A stretch of DNA of 64,000 nucleotides from positions 1-64,000 of the forward strand of contig WNNJ02002080.1 of assembly GCA_012934845.2 (NCBI GenBank). The letters run 5' to 3'. This DNA is from Pomphorhynchus laevis. Its lineage: Eukaryota; Acanthocephala; Palaeacanthocephala; Echinorhynchida; Pomphorhynchidae. Under the pieces are notes generated by a model. The model searched no databases and was not told the DNA's origin. It saw nothing but the letters and a program-made list of their open reading frames with translations. The position numbers and the translations under genes are program-made. Below, one piece after another: positions 1 to 10,981 of this stretch (the first letter of the stretch is position 1; each line of letters begins with the position of its first letter).

Positions 1-60
1 ATAAAGACTTTGTGTCGAAACGTTGCGTGTCCTGTGCTCAATAAATAAAAATCCAGTTTG
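1..60 (+). mobile_element. Possible 3' tail of a canonical Penelope-like element
   Basis: The first bases read a small hairpin (AAAGACTTTGTG) followed by TCGAAACG and an AATAAATAAA run. Canonical PLE and related tails often have CTGATGA, a short hairpin, then GAAAC, which is the hammerhead ribozyme core order. Only the hairpin and GAAAC half would lie inside the window; the CTGATGA half would be upstream. The assignment is inference from this short motif. Confidence 0.3.
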
Positions 61-79
61 CGTCTTGTTTTCTTTAAAT

Positions 80-81
<2 letters not shown>

Positions 82-117
<36 letters not shown>
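82..117. repeat. (AT)n microsatellite
   Basis: An uninterrupted AT dinucleotide run. It sits at the junction of the tail-like sequence on the left and a permuted-PLE fragment on the right. Other copies of that PLE have a short TATATATGTATAT at the same place, so the run may have grown from it. Confidence 0.95.
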
Positions 118-119
<2 letters not shown>

Positions 120-803
120 TTTTCCGAATAAAAGATTTATTAATTTTACTAACGCTTCTTTAATATCTACTAAATCTAGATTTGTATAAAGCGTACTAAA
201 ATCGTATGTATTTATATTTTGAAAATTTATTCCTTTTGTCTGTTCTAAAAATTCTTTTGTAGAATTAATACTGAAATAGTGTTTTATACCAGTATTAATT
301 TCGATTACCTTGCAATATTTTTTAAAGTGTGCTTTAATTACTTTAAGTATTTTATTCATATAGACAGAAAACGGTTTTAATGTACATTTAAACGCACTAC
401 ATATGAACCTAGGTTTTATTAGGATTTTTATGTAATTTTGGATTCCAATATAATATAGGTATAGTTTTATTATCTAATTCAACCTTTATACCCTTTTTAT
501 CCATTATAGAACAGTGACTTGTAATAATTGTTTCAAAACTCAACTCACTACGTTCATATGTTGGATTTACATTTAAATCATTAGAATTAACCTCTTTCAC
601 CAGTATATCATAATAAAGCTTTTTGCGTATGAAGACAAAGTTATTACTAGCTTTATCAATAGTTGTTATTATATAGTTATCCTTTAATTTAGTAAGTTCT
701 TTATACATATCTTTATTAATTTTATCTTTCCTTTTATAATTGTTTGTTATTTTAATTTTATTTTTAATTTTATCAAATATATAATCTTTCCAAATGTTTA
801 TCT
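118..803 (-). mobile_element. Permuted (Naiad-type) PLE fragment, N-terminal half of the RT
   Basis: Read on the minus strand this codes the RT fingers seen in all other copies: NKDMYKELTKLKDNYI, the TTIDKASNN box (equivalent to the PLE 'DKG' motif), ILYWNPKLHKNP (RT motif 1 region), then NSTKEFLEQ and FSTLYTNLD (motif 3). The segment ends at both sides inside the RT, so it is truncated 5' and 3'. It matches the copy at 46.9-48.7 kb almost base for base, so it is fairly young. The matching part lacks the endonuclease and the 3' end. Confidence 0.85.
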
Positions 804-1078
804 AAGATATTAAACACTATTTCAGTATTAATTCTACGAAAGAATTTTTAGAACACACAAAATAAATAATTTTTCAGAATATAAATACGTACAATTTCAG
901 TACGCTTTATACATCAAAGATAAAGTTTTGAAATATTTTAAAAATATTTTATTGATAAAATATTGTTTTAATGCGTCAAAGATAAACATTTGGTAAACTT
1001 AGATATTAGATAAAATAAAAAATGAAATGAAAATAACAAACATTTATAAAAGGAATGATCAAATTAATAAAGATATAT
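804..1078 (+). mobile_element. Inverted scraps of the same PLE
   Basis: Bases 810-915 repeat, in the opposite orientation, the stretch coding HYFSINSTKEFLE to FSTLYT. Bases 1000-1076 repeat the stretch coding DKIKNKMKITNNYKRKD. Both are diverged and separated by AT-rich filler. The arrangement (two plus-strand scraps directly beside the minus-strand copy) indicates local rearrangement after insertion. Confidence 0.6.
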
Positions 1079-2050
1079 TTTTTCTATAGTTAGATATATG
1101 TTAGTATATGTATACAGAACTTATATAATTAACCGATAATTATATAAATTACTTATTACATGTTTCTTTAAAAAGCTAGTTAATGATCAATAAAATCGGC
1201 AATACCTCTTAATATCTGTTATTAATCTGCCATACCTCGTTATTTAAAATAAACTTTTCTAAATATACATATTTAATAAAAAAGTGAAAAGGAAATATTT
1301 TATAAAGGGTTTGTCTACTTTTTTATATCAATTCTAGTATGCTTCTACTAATCGTCGTTCAATCTAGTAACACTGCCTTGTACAATAAACTTATTTAAAG
1401 ATCTATAATCTAATTTAAACGAGATACAGAAAAATCTATTATAACAACACCCAAGAAAATAAATAAAAATGAGTCGTATTCAAATTAGCAATTGATTTCG
1501 TACTAAAAACGTACATATTTAAATATATAGCGTTTTTTATCGTTTATCATTCATGGGTAGCAAGTGATTTTGACGACAACGCACAAATCGCAAAAATGCA
1601 AGTATAACTGCATAAGTTGGGAACTACAATAATAGCGTGAGTCGCAAATTACGAGTAGAGAGGTTAGATATAAACTGATACATGTGTATTCTTGCTTTGC
1701 TACGCAAAATATTTGAATTCAGAACTTGAAAAACCTTAACATGCAGCATACACGTATGTATTGATATTAAAGTAAAATATTTATAGATGGACGGTAGAAA
1801 TATAATGTCGAAATTAAGAATTTTTAATATAACATCGATATAAATCGAATTAAAGATTCGTTAGTCGGTAAAATAAACACGATATATTAGGTTAATACAT
1901 GTTCTGATTTTTAAAAATTTGTCGATATCATAAGTTTCTACTGATGACCGATAATACTTACTCTAAGACATCATTTGTTATTTAATAGTCAATTCATAAA
2001 AATGACTTTTATTTTAAATAAAAAATGCTTTTATTTATACGTTGTACATC
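1079..2050. other. No gene seen
   Basis: AT-rich sequence without an open frame of note, splice-flanked exon or recognisable repeat core. Confidence 0.6.
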
Positions 2051-2059
2051 ATAAATGTC

Positions 2060-2215
2060 ATTAACGGGTATTTAACCCTGGTACTATGTATAGTGAGATG
2101 AAACGTCGAAACCTGATAACATAGCAGTTCCTTCTGATGACCTCTAATCCTTATTCTTGTACATAGTCTGTTATTTATTAGTCAATTAATAAAAATTGGC
2201 TTTTATTTTAAATTT
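2060..2215 (+). mobile_element. Partial 3' end of permuted PLE
   Basis: Carries the right half of the 3' RNA region: GAAACCTGATAACATAGCAG, then CTGATGACCTC, then the tract that reads GTCAATTNATAAAAATNG before an A/T-rich tail. The left half is absent or decayed. It is followed at 2350 by a second, more complete 3' end in the same orientation. Confidence 0.6.
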
Positions 2216-2349
2216 TTAAATTTTAACTTGAAATTAATATAAATTGTATATAAATTGCCAGAATATGAGTTGGTATTGGTTAGCAAATAGAGGCGTGAAT
2301 CGAACAGACGGCTATCAATTTTCTCGAAATCGGAAAATTGGTGCGAAAC

Positions 2350-2730
2350 ATTTCTATGAATAATAAATAATATATTTGGTATTAGAATAAGGTACTTAAA
2401 ATAACCAAATTTCACCAGTGGAAATACGTCATTAAATTGTATTTGGCCCGCTGCTATGTTGGGTTGATAAATATGCATCGAAACCAGATAACATAGCAGT
2501 TCTTCCTGATAATCTTTATTCCTTATTCGTATACATCATCTGTTATTTATTAGTCAATTCATAAAAATGACTTTTATTTTAGATTTCAATTTTTTATTTT
2601 TACTTGATATAAATTATATAAAATATTATATAACAATTATTTATAATTATTTATTATAATTTATTTTTTATCATAATTTTTAATCTAAAAAGAATATAAA
2701 ATACTTAGAATCAGTTAGCTGATCTAATTC
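2350..2730 (+). mobile_element. 3' end of permuted PLE, solo copy
   Basis: Begins at the equivalent of the RT stop region (ATGAATAATAAATAATAT) and runs through the structured segment (hairpin with ATACGT, GGCCCG, CTGCTATGTT, then AACATAGCAG) to the conserved terminus resembling ACTCAGTTAGCTGATTTGAT near 2729. No RT coding sequence precedes it. Here the second pseudoknot helix is ten perfect base pairs (CTGCTATGTT with AACATAGCAG). Confidence 0.8.
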
Positions 2731-2739
2731 GTCTCGCCA

Positions 2740-4145
2740 TTTGTGATGTTTAAAATTTAAATATTCAAAACTTATTCACATTATATTTATTTTGCTAAAT
2801 CTACTTTTGGGTCTCTTGCGAAAATGTAATTTGACCATTATCTTTACTTTATTAAAAGAAATTATCTGAATTATCAAGTGTTGCCTAGTTCACAATGTAT
2901 ATCTTGTTTAGTGTATTTAAAACTTGAGTTATTAATATAGTTAGCACAATTATAAATGTTATTAATCTAAAGCGATTTAATGAATTAATAATTAAATATT
3001 TTTTTCTTTTTTTTCAATTATTAATTTTTTAACTATTTTGGCAATTGACAATCTGACTCATTTTTAATAAATTTAAGAATTTAACAGAATAAATATTTAA
3101 TATCTTTATTTAAACAAATTTTCTATAATCTATTTTCATTATTAGGAAAAATTTACGTTGCACGCATTTGATTAAATTTATGAATTGATTAAATAAAAAC
3201 ATTTCCAATTTTTTTTTCTTACACAAAATGAAACAAATATTTGAGACGCCCTCTTTAAATAGATATTAAATAGATATATAATATTATTTAGTATTATATA
3301 GTTTAAATCCGTAGACTAAGTTATCTAATCAGAACAATCAAAACAATACATTACATAAATTAATAATAGTGATTAATTAAATAAATGAATTAATTAATAT
3401 TAATTAATTTTAATTAATATTAATTAACTTAATATTAATTAATTTTAATTAATATTAATTAAATTAATTAATAATTTATGTAATTAATAACTTTATTACA
3501 TAAATTAACACACGTAATGTGTACTAATATATACAAGAAATATTAGTACACATAAACAAGAACTAATAATAGTTTATATTAAAAGTTTATTAGCCTTTAG
3601 TGCTTAAAGATAGTAATTAGCTAAATGATTGCCTGCACACAAAGTAGAGCAAGTAAAATTAATTTAAAATAAATTAATTATATATTGATTATATCAATTG
3701 AGAGATAATTACTTAATCTTCAATGTCAGTTAATGTTACATATATCAAAATTATGTATTTTCGGTAAGTACAATTGTATCCTTCGTTATTTCAAATTAAT
3801 ATAAATTAGTCAATTTTAAATTAATACTAAGCACGTGATACAAAATGAAAGTATCTTCAATCTATACCAAATTCAACAATTAATCATTAATACCAAAAAT
3901 TCGTTACACTTTATTTTAATTCAATGCTGAAAACAATTTTATTCAAATGTCTTGCTTATCAACTAAAAATTATTGTATCTTGATTATTACTTTACAAAAT
4001 AATTTCATTTAGTATGTTATCTATTCGTTATCATCATCTGCTCATTGCTAACCTACACAAGCGGGTAATATTTTGCTTTAATGAATACTTTAATTACTAG
4101 CCCTATATAAAATCAATTTATAAAATGTTTAAATTTATTAATTTA
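2740..4145. other. No gene seen; AT-rich spacer
   Basis: Very AT-rich with no coding or RNA gene signal that I can support. It includes the TTAATTAA-rich tract listed separately. Confidence 0.6.
3355..3490. repeat. TTAATTAA-rich palindromic low-complexity tract
   Basis: Dense repeats of AATTAATATTAATTAATTTT and variants, self-complementary over most of the length. This looks like simple-sequence expansion. Confidence 0.85.
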
Positions 4146-4555
4146 TATATGAGAGAACCGCTTAGGGTCTCTCACGCATCTGTGAATACAGTCGAGGCAG
4201 ACTATGGTCAGTAGCCTCGTCGTGAATAGCTTCAGAAATCTCGTCTTTGCACTGGGTGACGTTTTCTAGCAAAGAAGACTAATCCAGTGTTGGCCCAGGT
4301 ACACCAAATGAGTACGTTAGTACTCCCTTTTAATGGCAGACGTTCGGCTCGTTACAGTGCCCATCTAGCTTTCTTCAAGACTTTATGAATCTATTCAAGG
4401 TCGAACTGTGACAACGGATCCAGCCTGACCACAAAAAACCATCTTTGTCATCTGATACATCTTCTCTATCGCTGCCCACCGAAACACAGCCCCGGCAAAA
4501 ATACAAAAGTCGCATGTCGACGGATGATTCCATCACCAAATCCGCAGAAGATTTA

Positions 4556-4735
4556 GCTCAGATCTTGCTTAAACACCTGGTATCTGGACAATGGGGCAGT
4601 CAGCGGCCGGCCAGAAGATGTCTATCTCGATGTTGAAATTATATCAGTTCAAGGCTTAAAGTACGGCTTGTTTACCAATAATTCAAAATGCGAACTAATC
4701 TTCGAGCCGCCAAACGCGTTTCAAAATTTAACATT
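4556..4735 (+). repeat. Internal duplicate of the RT motif-C segment
   Basis: About 175 bp here repeats 5452-5625 (AAACACCTGGTAT, GGGGCA-TCAGCGGCC, TTCAAGGCTTAAAGTACGGC and so on), yet it lies upstream of the RT start. It is a diverged segmental duplication within the dead element. Confidence 0.85.
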
Positions 4736-4926
4736 ATAACTAGGAAACTGCAAGAATTGGACGTACGAGCAGCAATCCGCATAGACTCAAATGACTAGAA
4801 ATTTGCTCCATTCACTGCGAAAAACACTGCGGAAATGCACACAAAGCACCCAATCCGATGCTTACCCGAATTTCACGAAATCTTCACAAACAAGACTTGA
4901 TCGGACTAGCTGGCCTACCTCGTTGG

Positions 4927-5680
4927 CCAGCTTACAGAATTTGTTAACGCTGTCTTTAACGGTAACGTACCCGAGGCGGTCAGACCCATTTTCTTCGGAG
5001 CAAAAGTCATTAGCTTCAACAAAAAAGACGGCGGTCTCCGGCCTATCGATATTGATAATACGCTCCACTGTCTGGTAGAAAGTACGGCATCACTACTCAT
5101 ACGAGAAGAGGCTTCTGCCCTGCTTCTCCCCCACCAAGTGGGAGTACGTTTCGGGTGCGAGGAAGTAGTGCACTTAATGCGAATATTCCTGAAAGACGCC
5201 AAGAATTTCGGTTATGGTCTACTTAAAATAGCCTTTACCAACGGCTTCGATCAAATCATTCGTGAAAAAGTCATATGCGAAGTTTACCGATACATCCCAG
5301 CCCTTAAACGGTTCGTAAAAAGCTGCTACGTCTGTAAAAGTTTTTGTGCTATGGCGACCATCTGATACTCTCACAAGAAGGCGTACAACAAGGTGACTAT
5401 TTCGCCCCGTTGTTATTTTTCCTCGTTCTCTTTCCTTTAATAAAACAGCTCAGATCATGCATAAACACCTGGTATATATACGATGGGGCATTCAGCGGCC
5501 GTCCAGAAGATGTCATTCACGATGCCGAAATTATATCAGTTCAAGGCTTAAAGTACGGCCTGTTTACCAATAATTCAAAATGCGAACTAATCTCCGAGCC
5601 GCCAAACGCGTTTCAAAATTTTTTGACCTTCTCCCCGGAATCAAAACTATACCGTCATCTGAATCAACCCATCTAGGTGC
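4927..5680 (+). pseudogene. Group B reverse transcriptase core
   Basis: Motifs in order: GNVPEAVRPIFFGAK, NKKDGGLRPIDIDNTL (the 'K-GG-RPI-VG' signature of the group), LLPHQVGVRFGCEEVVHLMR, LKIAFTNGFDQI (motif A, with the first catalytic Asp replaced by Ala), EVYRYIPAL, ILSQEGVQQGDYFAPLLF (motif B) and WYIYDGAFSGRPEDV (motif C, where YxDD has become YIYD). Two of the three catalytic aspartates are therefore lost, and the frame changes near 5350 and 5640. It is non-functional. It resembles the endonuclease-bearing RTs common in cnidarian, arthropod and sponge genomes. Confidence 0.75.
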
Positions 5681-6318
5681 CGCCGTAGAAAATTCAGAGA
5701 GCATAGGCGACTCTCTCCGCCCCAAAGTATCAACACTGCGATTGATGTGCAGCCGTCTTACTCACGTCAATGCACATGTCGCGTACATTTTGTTAAAAAA
5801 TTGCCTAAACACACAAAAGCTCATCTTACTACTGAGGTGTAGCCCCTGTGCTAATAGCATCGTTCTCTCAGAATACGACACTGCCATTAAACAAGAATTA
5901 GAAAGAATACTGAATATCTCCCTTTCTTAATCAAGCTGGGAACAAGGCACTCTTCCAATAGATCACGCCAGTCTGGGAATCTCTAGTGCGTCTACCTTGG
6001 CAATTTCTGCGTACTTGGCGCCTTATTCGGCATGTATTTCACTCACGTTTTGCATATTGCCAACGCCCTTCCATAGACGTCTAACATTCGGAACCTACGA
6101 GTTTCATCAGCATGCCAACCTGTGGATCTCTTCGGGCGGTCGTTGGCCCCTAACATTAGTCATAGTTCACCAGGAGATCAGACAATAATAAGTGATGACA
6201 CAGCTTCTAAACCAATCCCATATCGACATCCAACGCAACTACGAAATTTGCCCGTTTAACTAGTGTTTCATCAGCTGCCGCAGGAGCGTTTCTGCACGCA
6301 TTTTCATTATCGGTTGTA

Positions 6319-6369
6319 GGGACACTATTGCCAGACGAAACTTTACGTTTTCGTCTAACAATAGTGTCC
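6319..6369. repeat. Long hairpin at the end of the group B remnant
   Basis: Arms of about 21 nt (GGACACTATTGCCAGACGAA and its near-complement) with an 8-9 nt loop and two mismatches. The left arm is also coding sequence in the group B protein (GTLLPDETL), so the right arm looks like a small inverted duplication at the breakpoint of the element. Confidence 0.7.
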
Positions 6370-6812
6370 ATCATATTACACCATCATATAGACAGCTAAT
6401 CATCATAACATCTGCCGATTGCTGTGAATGGCTGTTCATTGACTTATGTAGGAGACATTTAATCAGTTTTGTTGTGTATGAATCTTCGGTAGAATTTGAT
6501 TTAAATAGCCACACAAAATATGAATTTTTATTTCCAAATTTCGTTTTCTAAACATTGAAAATCAATTTTTGTATATTTGCTGTTAAAATTTTTTGAACTT
6601 AAAATTATGTGCTTTTGTGCGAAACCTAAATGATAACACTTGACATTTAATGTTATTATCTCAACGTTTATAAAATAAATTCCATGAGGAACTTTATTTT
6701 ATGATTTCCGCTGTGTAATTTGAAAAATTAGTAATTAATAAATTAATCACATTCTGCACTTGTTGAGTTTCCAAAGCCTTTAAAAGTAAAACATGTGCAT
6801 TTAATGTTGTAG

Positions 6813-7142
6813 GATCACATTCGGGCGTGGAGAGTTGCATCGTGTTAATTTAAGTCATTCACTCTTTCCTAGGGATGCCTTTTTTGAGAGGAGTTTTTCA
6901 GTAAATTCACCTTTATCCTTTCCAAAAAGTGATAGAAATACTGACGATTTAATTGAGAAAACAATTTTAGGTCTTACTGTCAGGTATGCATAAACAATTT
7001 TATTTTATTGTTACCTTGATTGTTTAGTGTATTTGCAATTATTTTAATCACTATAGCTGCCGTGCCAATAATTATTTGCCTCTGTGTCATTTGCGGGATG
7101 GTCTACGCAAAAAGGATTGTAGCTGCTTCACATGCTGTTTAA
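6813..7142 (+). CDS. 3' exons of a host gene ending in a membrane anchor
   Basis: Two exons. Exon 1 is 6813-6983, after an acceptor (TTGTAG) and ending CTGTCAG before GTATGC. A 44-nt intron ends TGTTTAG. Exon 2 is 7028-7142, ending in TAA. Phases match (2 to 1). The product is ITFGRGELHRVNLSHSLFPR, then a Ser/Asp-rich stretch, then a predicted transmembrane helix (SVFAIILITIAAVPI to CGMVY) and a short basic tail AKRIVAASHAV. An AATAAA follows 37 nt downstream. A possible preceding exon lies at 6393-6472 (QLIIITSADCCEWLF...), after a TATAG acceptor and before GTATGA with compatible phase, but this is weak. I do not recognise the family. The topology suggests a type I membrane protein. Confidence 0.55.
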
Positions 7143-7179
7143 AAAGCAAACGAATGACACATTACAATTTTATTAAAAA

Positions 7180-7185
7180 AATAAA
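7180..7185 (+). terminator. Polyadenylation signal AATAAA
   Basis: Canonical AATAAA 37 nt after the stop codon of the two-exon gene, in an A-rich context. Confidence 0.6.
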
Positions 7186-7204
7186 ACTTTATTCTTGTTA
7201 ATAT

Positions 7205-7412
7205 TCAAATCATCAACCATCAAATCTGCTAACTGAGTATTTAATATAATTATAAAATAAACAAAACATAATAATGCTAAATCAAAATTTAATAATTAAA
7301 TAATAAAATTAATAATTGTTTTTAGATTTTCTATAATTTAAATTAAGTAAAAATGAAAAATTGAAATTTTAAATAAAAGTTATTTTTATGAATTGACTAA
7401 TTGATTTTTCGA
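7205..7412 (-). mobile_element. 3' end of permuted PLE, truncated
   Basis: Starts at the conserved terminus (ATCAAATCTGCTAACTGAG) and reads inward to the TTATGAATTGACTAAT box, where it stops before the structured RNA. It lies directly after the host gene's polyadenylation signal. Confidence 0.75.
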
Positions 7413-7419
7413 AATATCA

Positions 7420-8690
7420 TTCATATTTTACGTTCAGCCACATTAAACGTAATTTCTCGTGCAATGACAAAGAGAAAGTAGCCGTAATAAAGGATTCATA
7501 CGGAGTGAGCTCATAAATTAGCACAAAAAGTCGTATGATTTATTGTAGATTGGTACACTGTGATAAAAGAACATCAGCGGCCAACATATCATGCTTTTTA
7601 ACAGCTAAATTTAGTCGTGTCGATAATATATAATCAACAAGTTTAAATAGTTGATATAGGGGCTAAGTGCTTCTGGAATATATAAGGCACCATCGGATTT
7701 TAACAAAAATCAAATTACTTTAATATAATACATAACAAACAGAGCAATTATAAAATGACTTCACTGCTTAAAATTAAAAACAACGAATAAGGCAATGATA
7801 AAAAATAAAAAAATAGAATTTTATATTGTTATAATTTATTAATTAATATTTATTAATTAATAATTATTAATTTATTGATAATAAATTAATAATTTAGTTG
7901 ATTATTAATCGTATACCATAAATTCAAATAATGAAAATATATAAAAAATAAATTTTCAAAATTTAAGTTAACATTGGCGAAAAAGTTGTTACAGAGATTG
8001 GTCCTCGCATTGTATCGCCAAACTCATTCGTTGAGTCAACCATTAGCAGGCCTGGCCATTTCCAGTTGAACTAAAAGGTTTCGTTCCGATCGCATCCAAG
8101 TCGCGAAATGACGTCATTTCGTCATTTCGCGAAATGACGTTTGGCTTAAGTATTGAGGACACTCCGCGGCTTGGAGCGCCATCCGAAGGGGCAGGTTTGT
8201 TTCCGATTGACGTAGACGACTAACTTTGGAATGCTGCTAATCCAGTGCGTGTAAGCTTCCCTGAGATTTAATAGCACTATTGTCGAGCACTAGCAAGACA
8301 ATTTGTCAATACTGTCTCCTCCGTTTACAAGTGTAATAAATAAAAAATTCAATTTCTTGCATATTTCATTGTGATGTAGAACAGATGAAGAATTTAAAAG
8401 CACACAACCTAGTGTTGCCGTTTCAACATATTGTGTCTCATGAGTGACAAGTACCTACTACTGCTGGATATAGAAGAGGACCGCAAGACAGCAAACAATA
8501 TATTTTAGGATATCGTGTCTTCAAGATATCCTTCAAGATATTGTTGCGTATACTTATCGAAGACTTATAAAAAAGAAAACTTAGTTTATGTATGGACGCC
8601 TTCGTTGGACGTAATGATTAAGTGATCATTGCTTAATTCTAGTGTCCGGATATCGTGTCATAGTGGTCTAACATTCTTAGGAAGTTGTTG
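7420..8690. other. No gene recognised; GC-richer island at 7970-8330
   Basis: Mostly unassigned. The 7970-8330 stretch has clearly higher GC and a dyad with a CRE-like site (separate entry), but no open frame or splice pair that I can defend. It could be a promoter or 5' leader, or decayed transposon sequence. Confidence 0.4.
8101..8140. promoter_or_regulatory. Palindromic cluster with a CRE-type TGACGTCA
   Basis: CGAAATGACGTCATTTCG is an 18-bp perfect palindrome containing TGACGTCA, the CREB/ATF consensus. It is followed at once by an overlapping ATTTCGCGAAAT palindrome and a third AATGACGT half. Function is inferred only; a hairpin-forming repeat is the alternative. Confidence 0.4.
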
Positions 8691-8830
8691 ATATCGGCAA
8701 TTATTTAACACTTTCGGCGCGATAGACTTATATGTTCCTCCAGTGATGTGATAAAGAGTGGTTATCCAATATGGGCAATCAAAAAAGCTGTTTATTGTTC
8801 AGTCATATTAAGAAGCCTCATGGTTGGTTC
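8690..8830 (+). mobile_element. Scrap of a canonical PLE RT C-terminus
   Basis: The translation gives RLICSSSDV followed by SGYPIWAIKKAVYCS. The same sequence style (LICSSHADV, SGDYQEWAIKSALR) follows a clear PLE RT at 18.8 kb, where canonical PLEs have 'ICS...GYP...I'. It is short and frameshifted, so confidence is modest. Confidence 0.4.
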
Positions 8831-9154
8831 TCATAAAAGGGGGAATTATTTAGGGATACCTTACATAAATAATAGATGGAATTATTGCATATCAAATTTC
8901 ATTTATAAGATTGTGATGAAAAGAAATACGAATGAATCAAATCAGCTAACTGAGTCTACGTATTTAATATAATTTTAAAACAAACAAAACATAATAATGC
9001 AAAATCAAAATTTAATAATTAAATAATAAAATTAATAATTGCTTTTAGATTTTCTATAATTTAAATCAAGTTAAAATAAAAAATTGAAATTTAAAATAAA
9101 CGTCAATTTTTATGAATTGACTAATAAATAACAGACGTTGTATCAGAATAAGAA

Positions 9155-9300
9155 TTAGAGGTCATCAGGAGGAACTGCAATGCTATCAGGTTTCGGCTCT
9201 TATTCTTCGACCCAGCATTACAGCGGGGCCAAATACATGCTAATGATGTATTTCCTCTGATAAAACTATCTAGTATCTTATTCTAATACAAAGTATATTA
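9155..9300 (-). other. Structured 3' RNA region of the permuted PLE
   Basis: On the minus strand: GAGG, hairpin AAATACAT/ATGTATTT, GGCCCC, CTGTAATG, then GAAAC, CATTGCAG, CTGATGACCTC. Relative to other copies the long-range helix here is CTGTAATG/CATTGCAG in place of CTGCTATG/CATAGCAG. The inner U-A pair has become A-U, a compensatory change that supports the helix. The GGCCCC partner is weakened (GAGCC). Confidence 0.65.
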
Positions 9301-9390
9301 TTTATTATCCATCCATAAAAATTTGCCACTTAAGAGTTTAAATTTATTCTTTAGATTATTTTGTTGATTTATATATTTTACTATTTTCTG

Positions 9391-10290
9391 CTAGATGTTA
9401 TTTTTATAGTAATCTAGTTTAAAATATGTATCTATTAAATTATTTAAATGATTTTGAAGAAAGCCAATATCATTACATATTGTTGCAATTCTTAAAATTT
9501 CATTATTTAATGTATTATATTTTATATTATACGGTATGCATGAATGCTCATGCAAAAATATGTTTCTTATAAATTTAAATATGTCATCCTTACGATGTAA
9601 ATTGATAGTAGTTTTTATTAATGTTAATTTACAGTTCATATCTAGATATACACCTCCATCATCAATATTGGTTTTGTTAAGAATAAGGGTTTCTGGATAA
9701 ATTTGTTCACTAATTGAATAAAAGTTATTAGAATTAAATACACATATATCATCAATGTATCGAAATATATATTTCATATATCTACATTGTTTAGATTTAG
9801 TTTTTACACAGTTATGAACAAATTCATATTCTATAAAGCTTAAAAACAAGTCAGCTAAAATTGGGCTACTATTAACACCCATTGGAACACCTTTTACTTG
9901 TCTAAATACAGATGTCCCTACATTAAAATAATTTTGATTTATCAAAATATTTAAGGATTATATTAATTCAATTTTATCCATATATTTATATTTACTTGAT
10001 GGTTTAATTTTTGTTAGATAGGCGTTATAATTATTATAACATATATATGTATATCTTTTTCCGAATACAAGATTAATTAATTTTACTAACGCTTCTTTAA
10101 TATCTACTAAATCTAGATTTGTATAAAGCGTACTAAAATCGTATGTATTTATATTTTGAAAATTTATTCCTTTTGTCTCTTCTAAAAATTCTTTTGTAGA
10201 ATTAATACTGAAATAGGGTTTTATACTAGTATTAATTTGGATAACCTTGCAATATTTTTTAAAGTGTGCTTTAATTACTTTAAGTATTTT
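9391..10290 (-). pseudogene. PLE reverse transcriptase, C-terminal half
   Basis: Shows motif 3 (FSTLYTNLDL...), VGTSVFRQVKGVPMGVNSSP (motif 4; typical PLE 'F-Q--G--MG---SP'), ADLFLSFIEYEFVHN, FRYIDDICVFNSNNFYSIS (motif 5 with the YIDD catalytic pair), then YPETLILNKTNI and YLDMNCKLTL, ending DYYKNNI. The last few residues differ from other copies, which end KFLWMDNK. The coding strand continues on the far side of the nested insertion at 11684. Confidence 0.85.
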
Positions 10291-10352
10291 TTTTTTTTAA
10301 AGATAAATAAAATTTTAAGGAAAAACAGCGTCGCTATTCTTTTGATTCCGCC

Positions 10353-10640
10353 TTATCCGTGGACTTGTCTGCCTTTGACGTCTCCCCGTCCACGTTGCTG
10401 GATTCGGCAAGCTGTTGCAAGGTGTCTACATATTTGTCGGCATTTCGTACAGTCACGGTCCTCCGAGGCGGTAAGAAAAACAGCGTCGTTGTCCTCCTCT
10501 GTTGCTGCCACATCCGTCGACTTCTCTGCCTCTGACGTCTTTCCGTTCCCCTTGCTGGATTCGGCAGGCTGTTGAGTGGCGTTCGCGGACACATATTTGT
10601 CGGCATCTCGAACAGTCCCGGTCCTCCGAGGCGGATTGAA
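10353..10640 (-). repeat. Tandem coding repeat in the chimeric insertion
   Basis: Two about 150-bp units each encode PPRRT-TVR-ADKYV followed by an ESS-G-TS-A-KSTD acidic stretch. The open frame runs through both. The origin of the repeat is not recognised. Confidence 0.7.
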
Positions 10641-10981
10641 TCCAGTGACAACAGCTGTGATTTCGTATAATCCAGGTAGCAGAGGCTTCCAATATCGCCT
10701 ATTACTTGATTTGAATTGATAATTTGATTTGATTCTTTTGAATAGTCGAAAATCAATATTGACCCTGCGTTGGCGTCTACTGCACATGTATGCTCATCCA
10801 GTTCAAAATATTTTGGCACCAATTCTTCGTTTGTTATACAAATTGTAAGAGGAGATTTGCGGCTCATTATGCTGGTATTCTGGACGTCAAACGTGTCCAT
10901 GTTTATTCCCCTTATCACATTGGGCGCATCAGTAAAGCCACCTGCAACCACAACCTTCCCCAGTCCCTTTGTTTCTTCGCA

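Larger units (their letters stand above)
4150..6390 (+). mobile_element. Group B retroelement (RT plus restriction-like nuclease region), broken
   Basis: GC content rises sharply relative to the flanks. From about 4925 the translation shows the group B reverse transcriptase, and after 5680 the thumb and linker region, including LGAAVE, then GISSASTLAISAYLA, then FLHAFSLSVVGTLLPDETL, a motif that precedes the C-terminal nuclease in this group. The nuclease itself (CRCG...RH...PDG) is missing: similarity stops near 6390. Several frame changes and an internal duplication show it is dead. The 4150-4550 part is probably the element's upstream region but is not recognisable. The protein family is recognised from its motifs; its formal clade name is uncertain. 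Confidence 0.7.

Noticed and set aside
3355-3490. Replication origin or regulatory dyad in the TTAATTAA tract
   Set aside because: Simple-sequence expansion explains the palindromes; nothing else supports a function.
4862-5202. Two overlapping minus-strand open frames opposite the group B RT
   Set aside because: They are antisense shadows of the RT coding strand and have no motif of their own.
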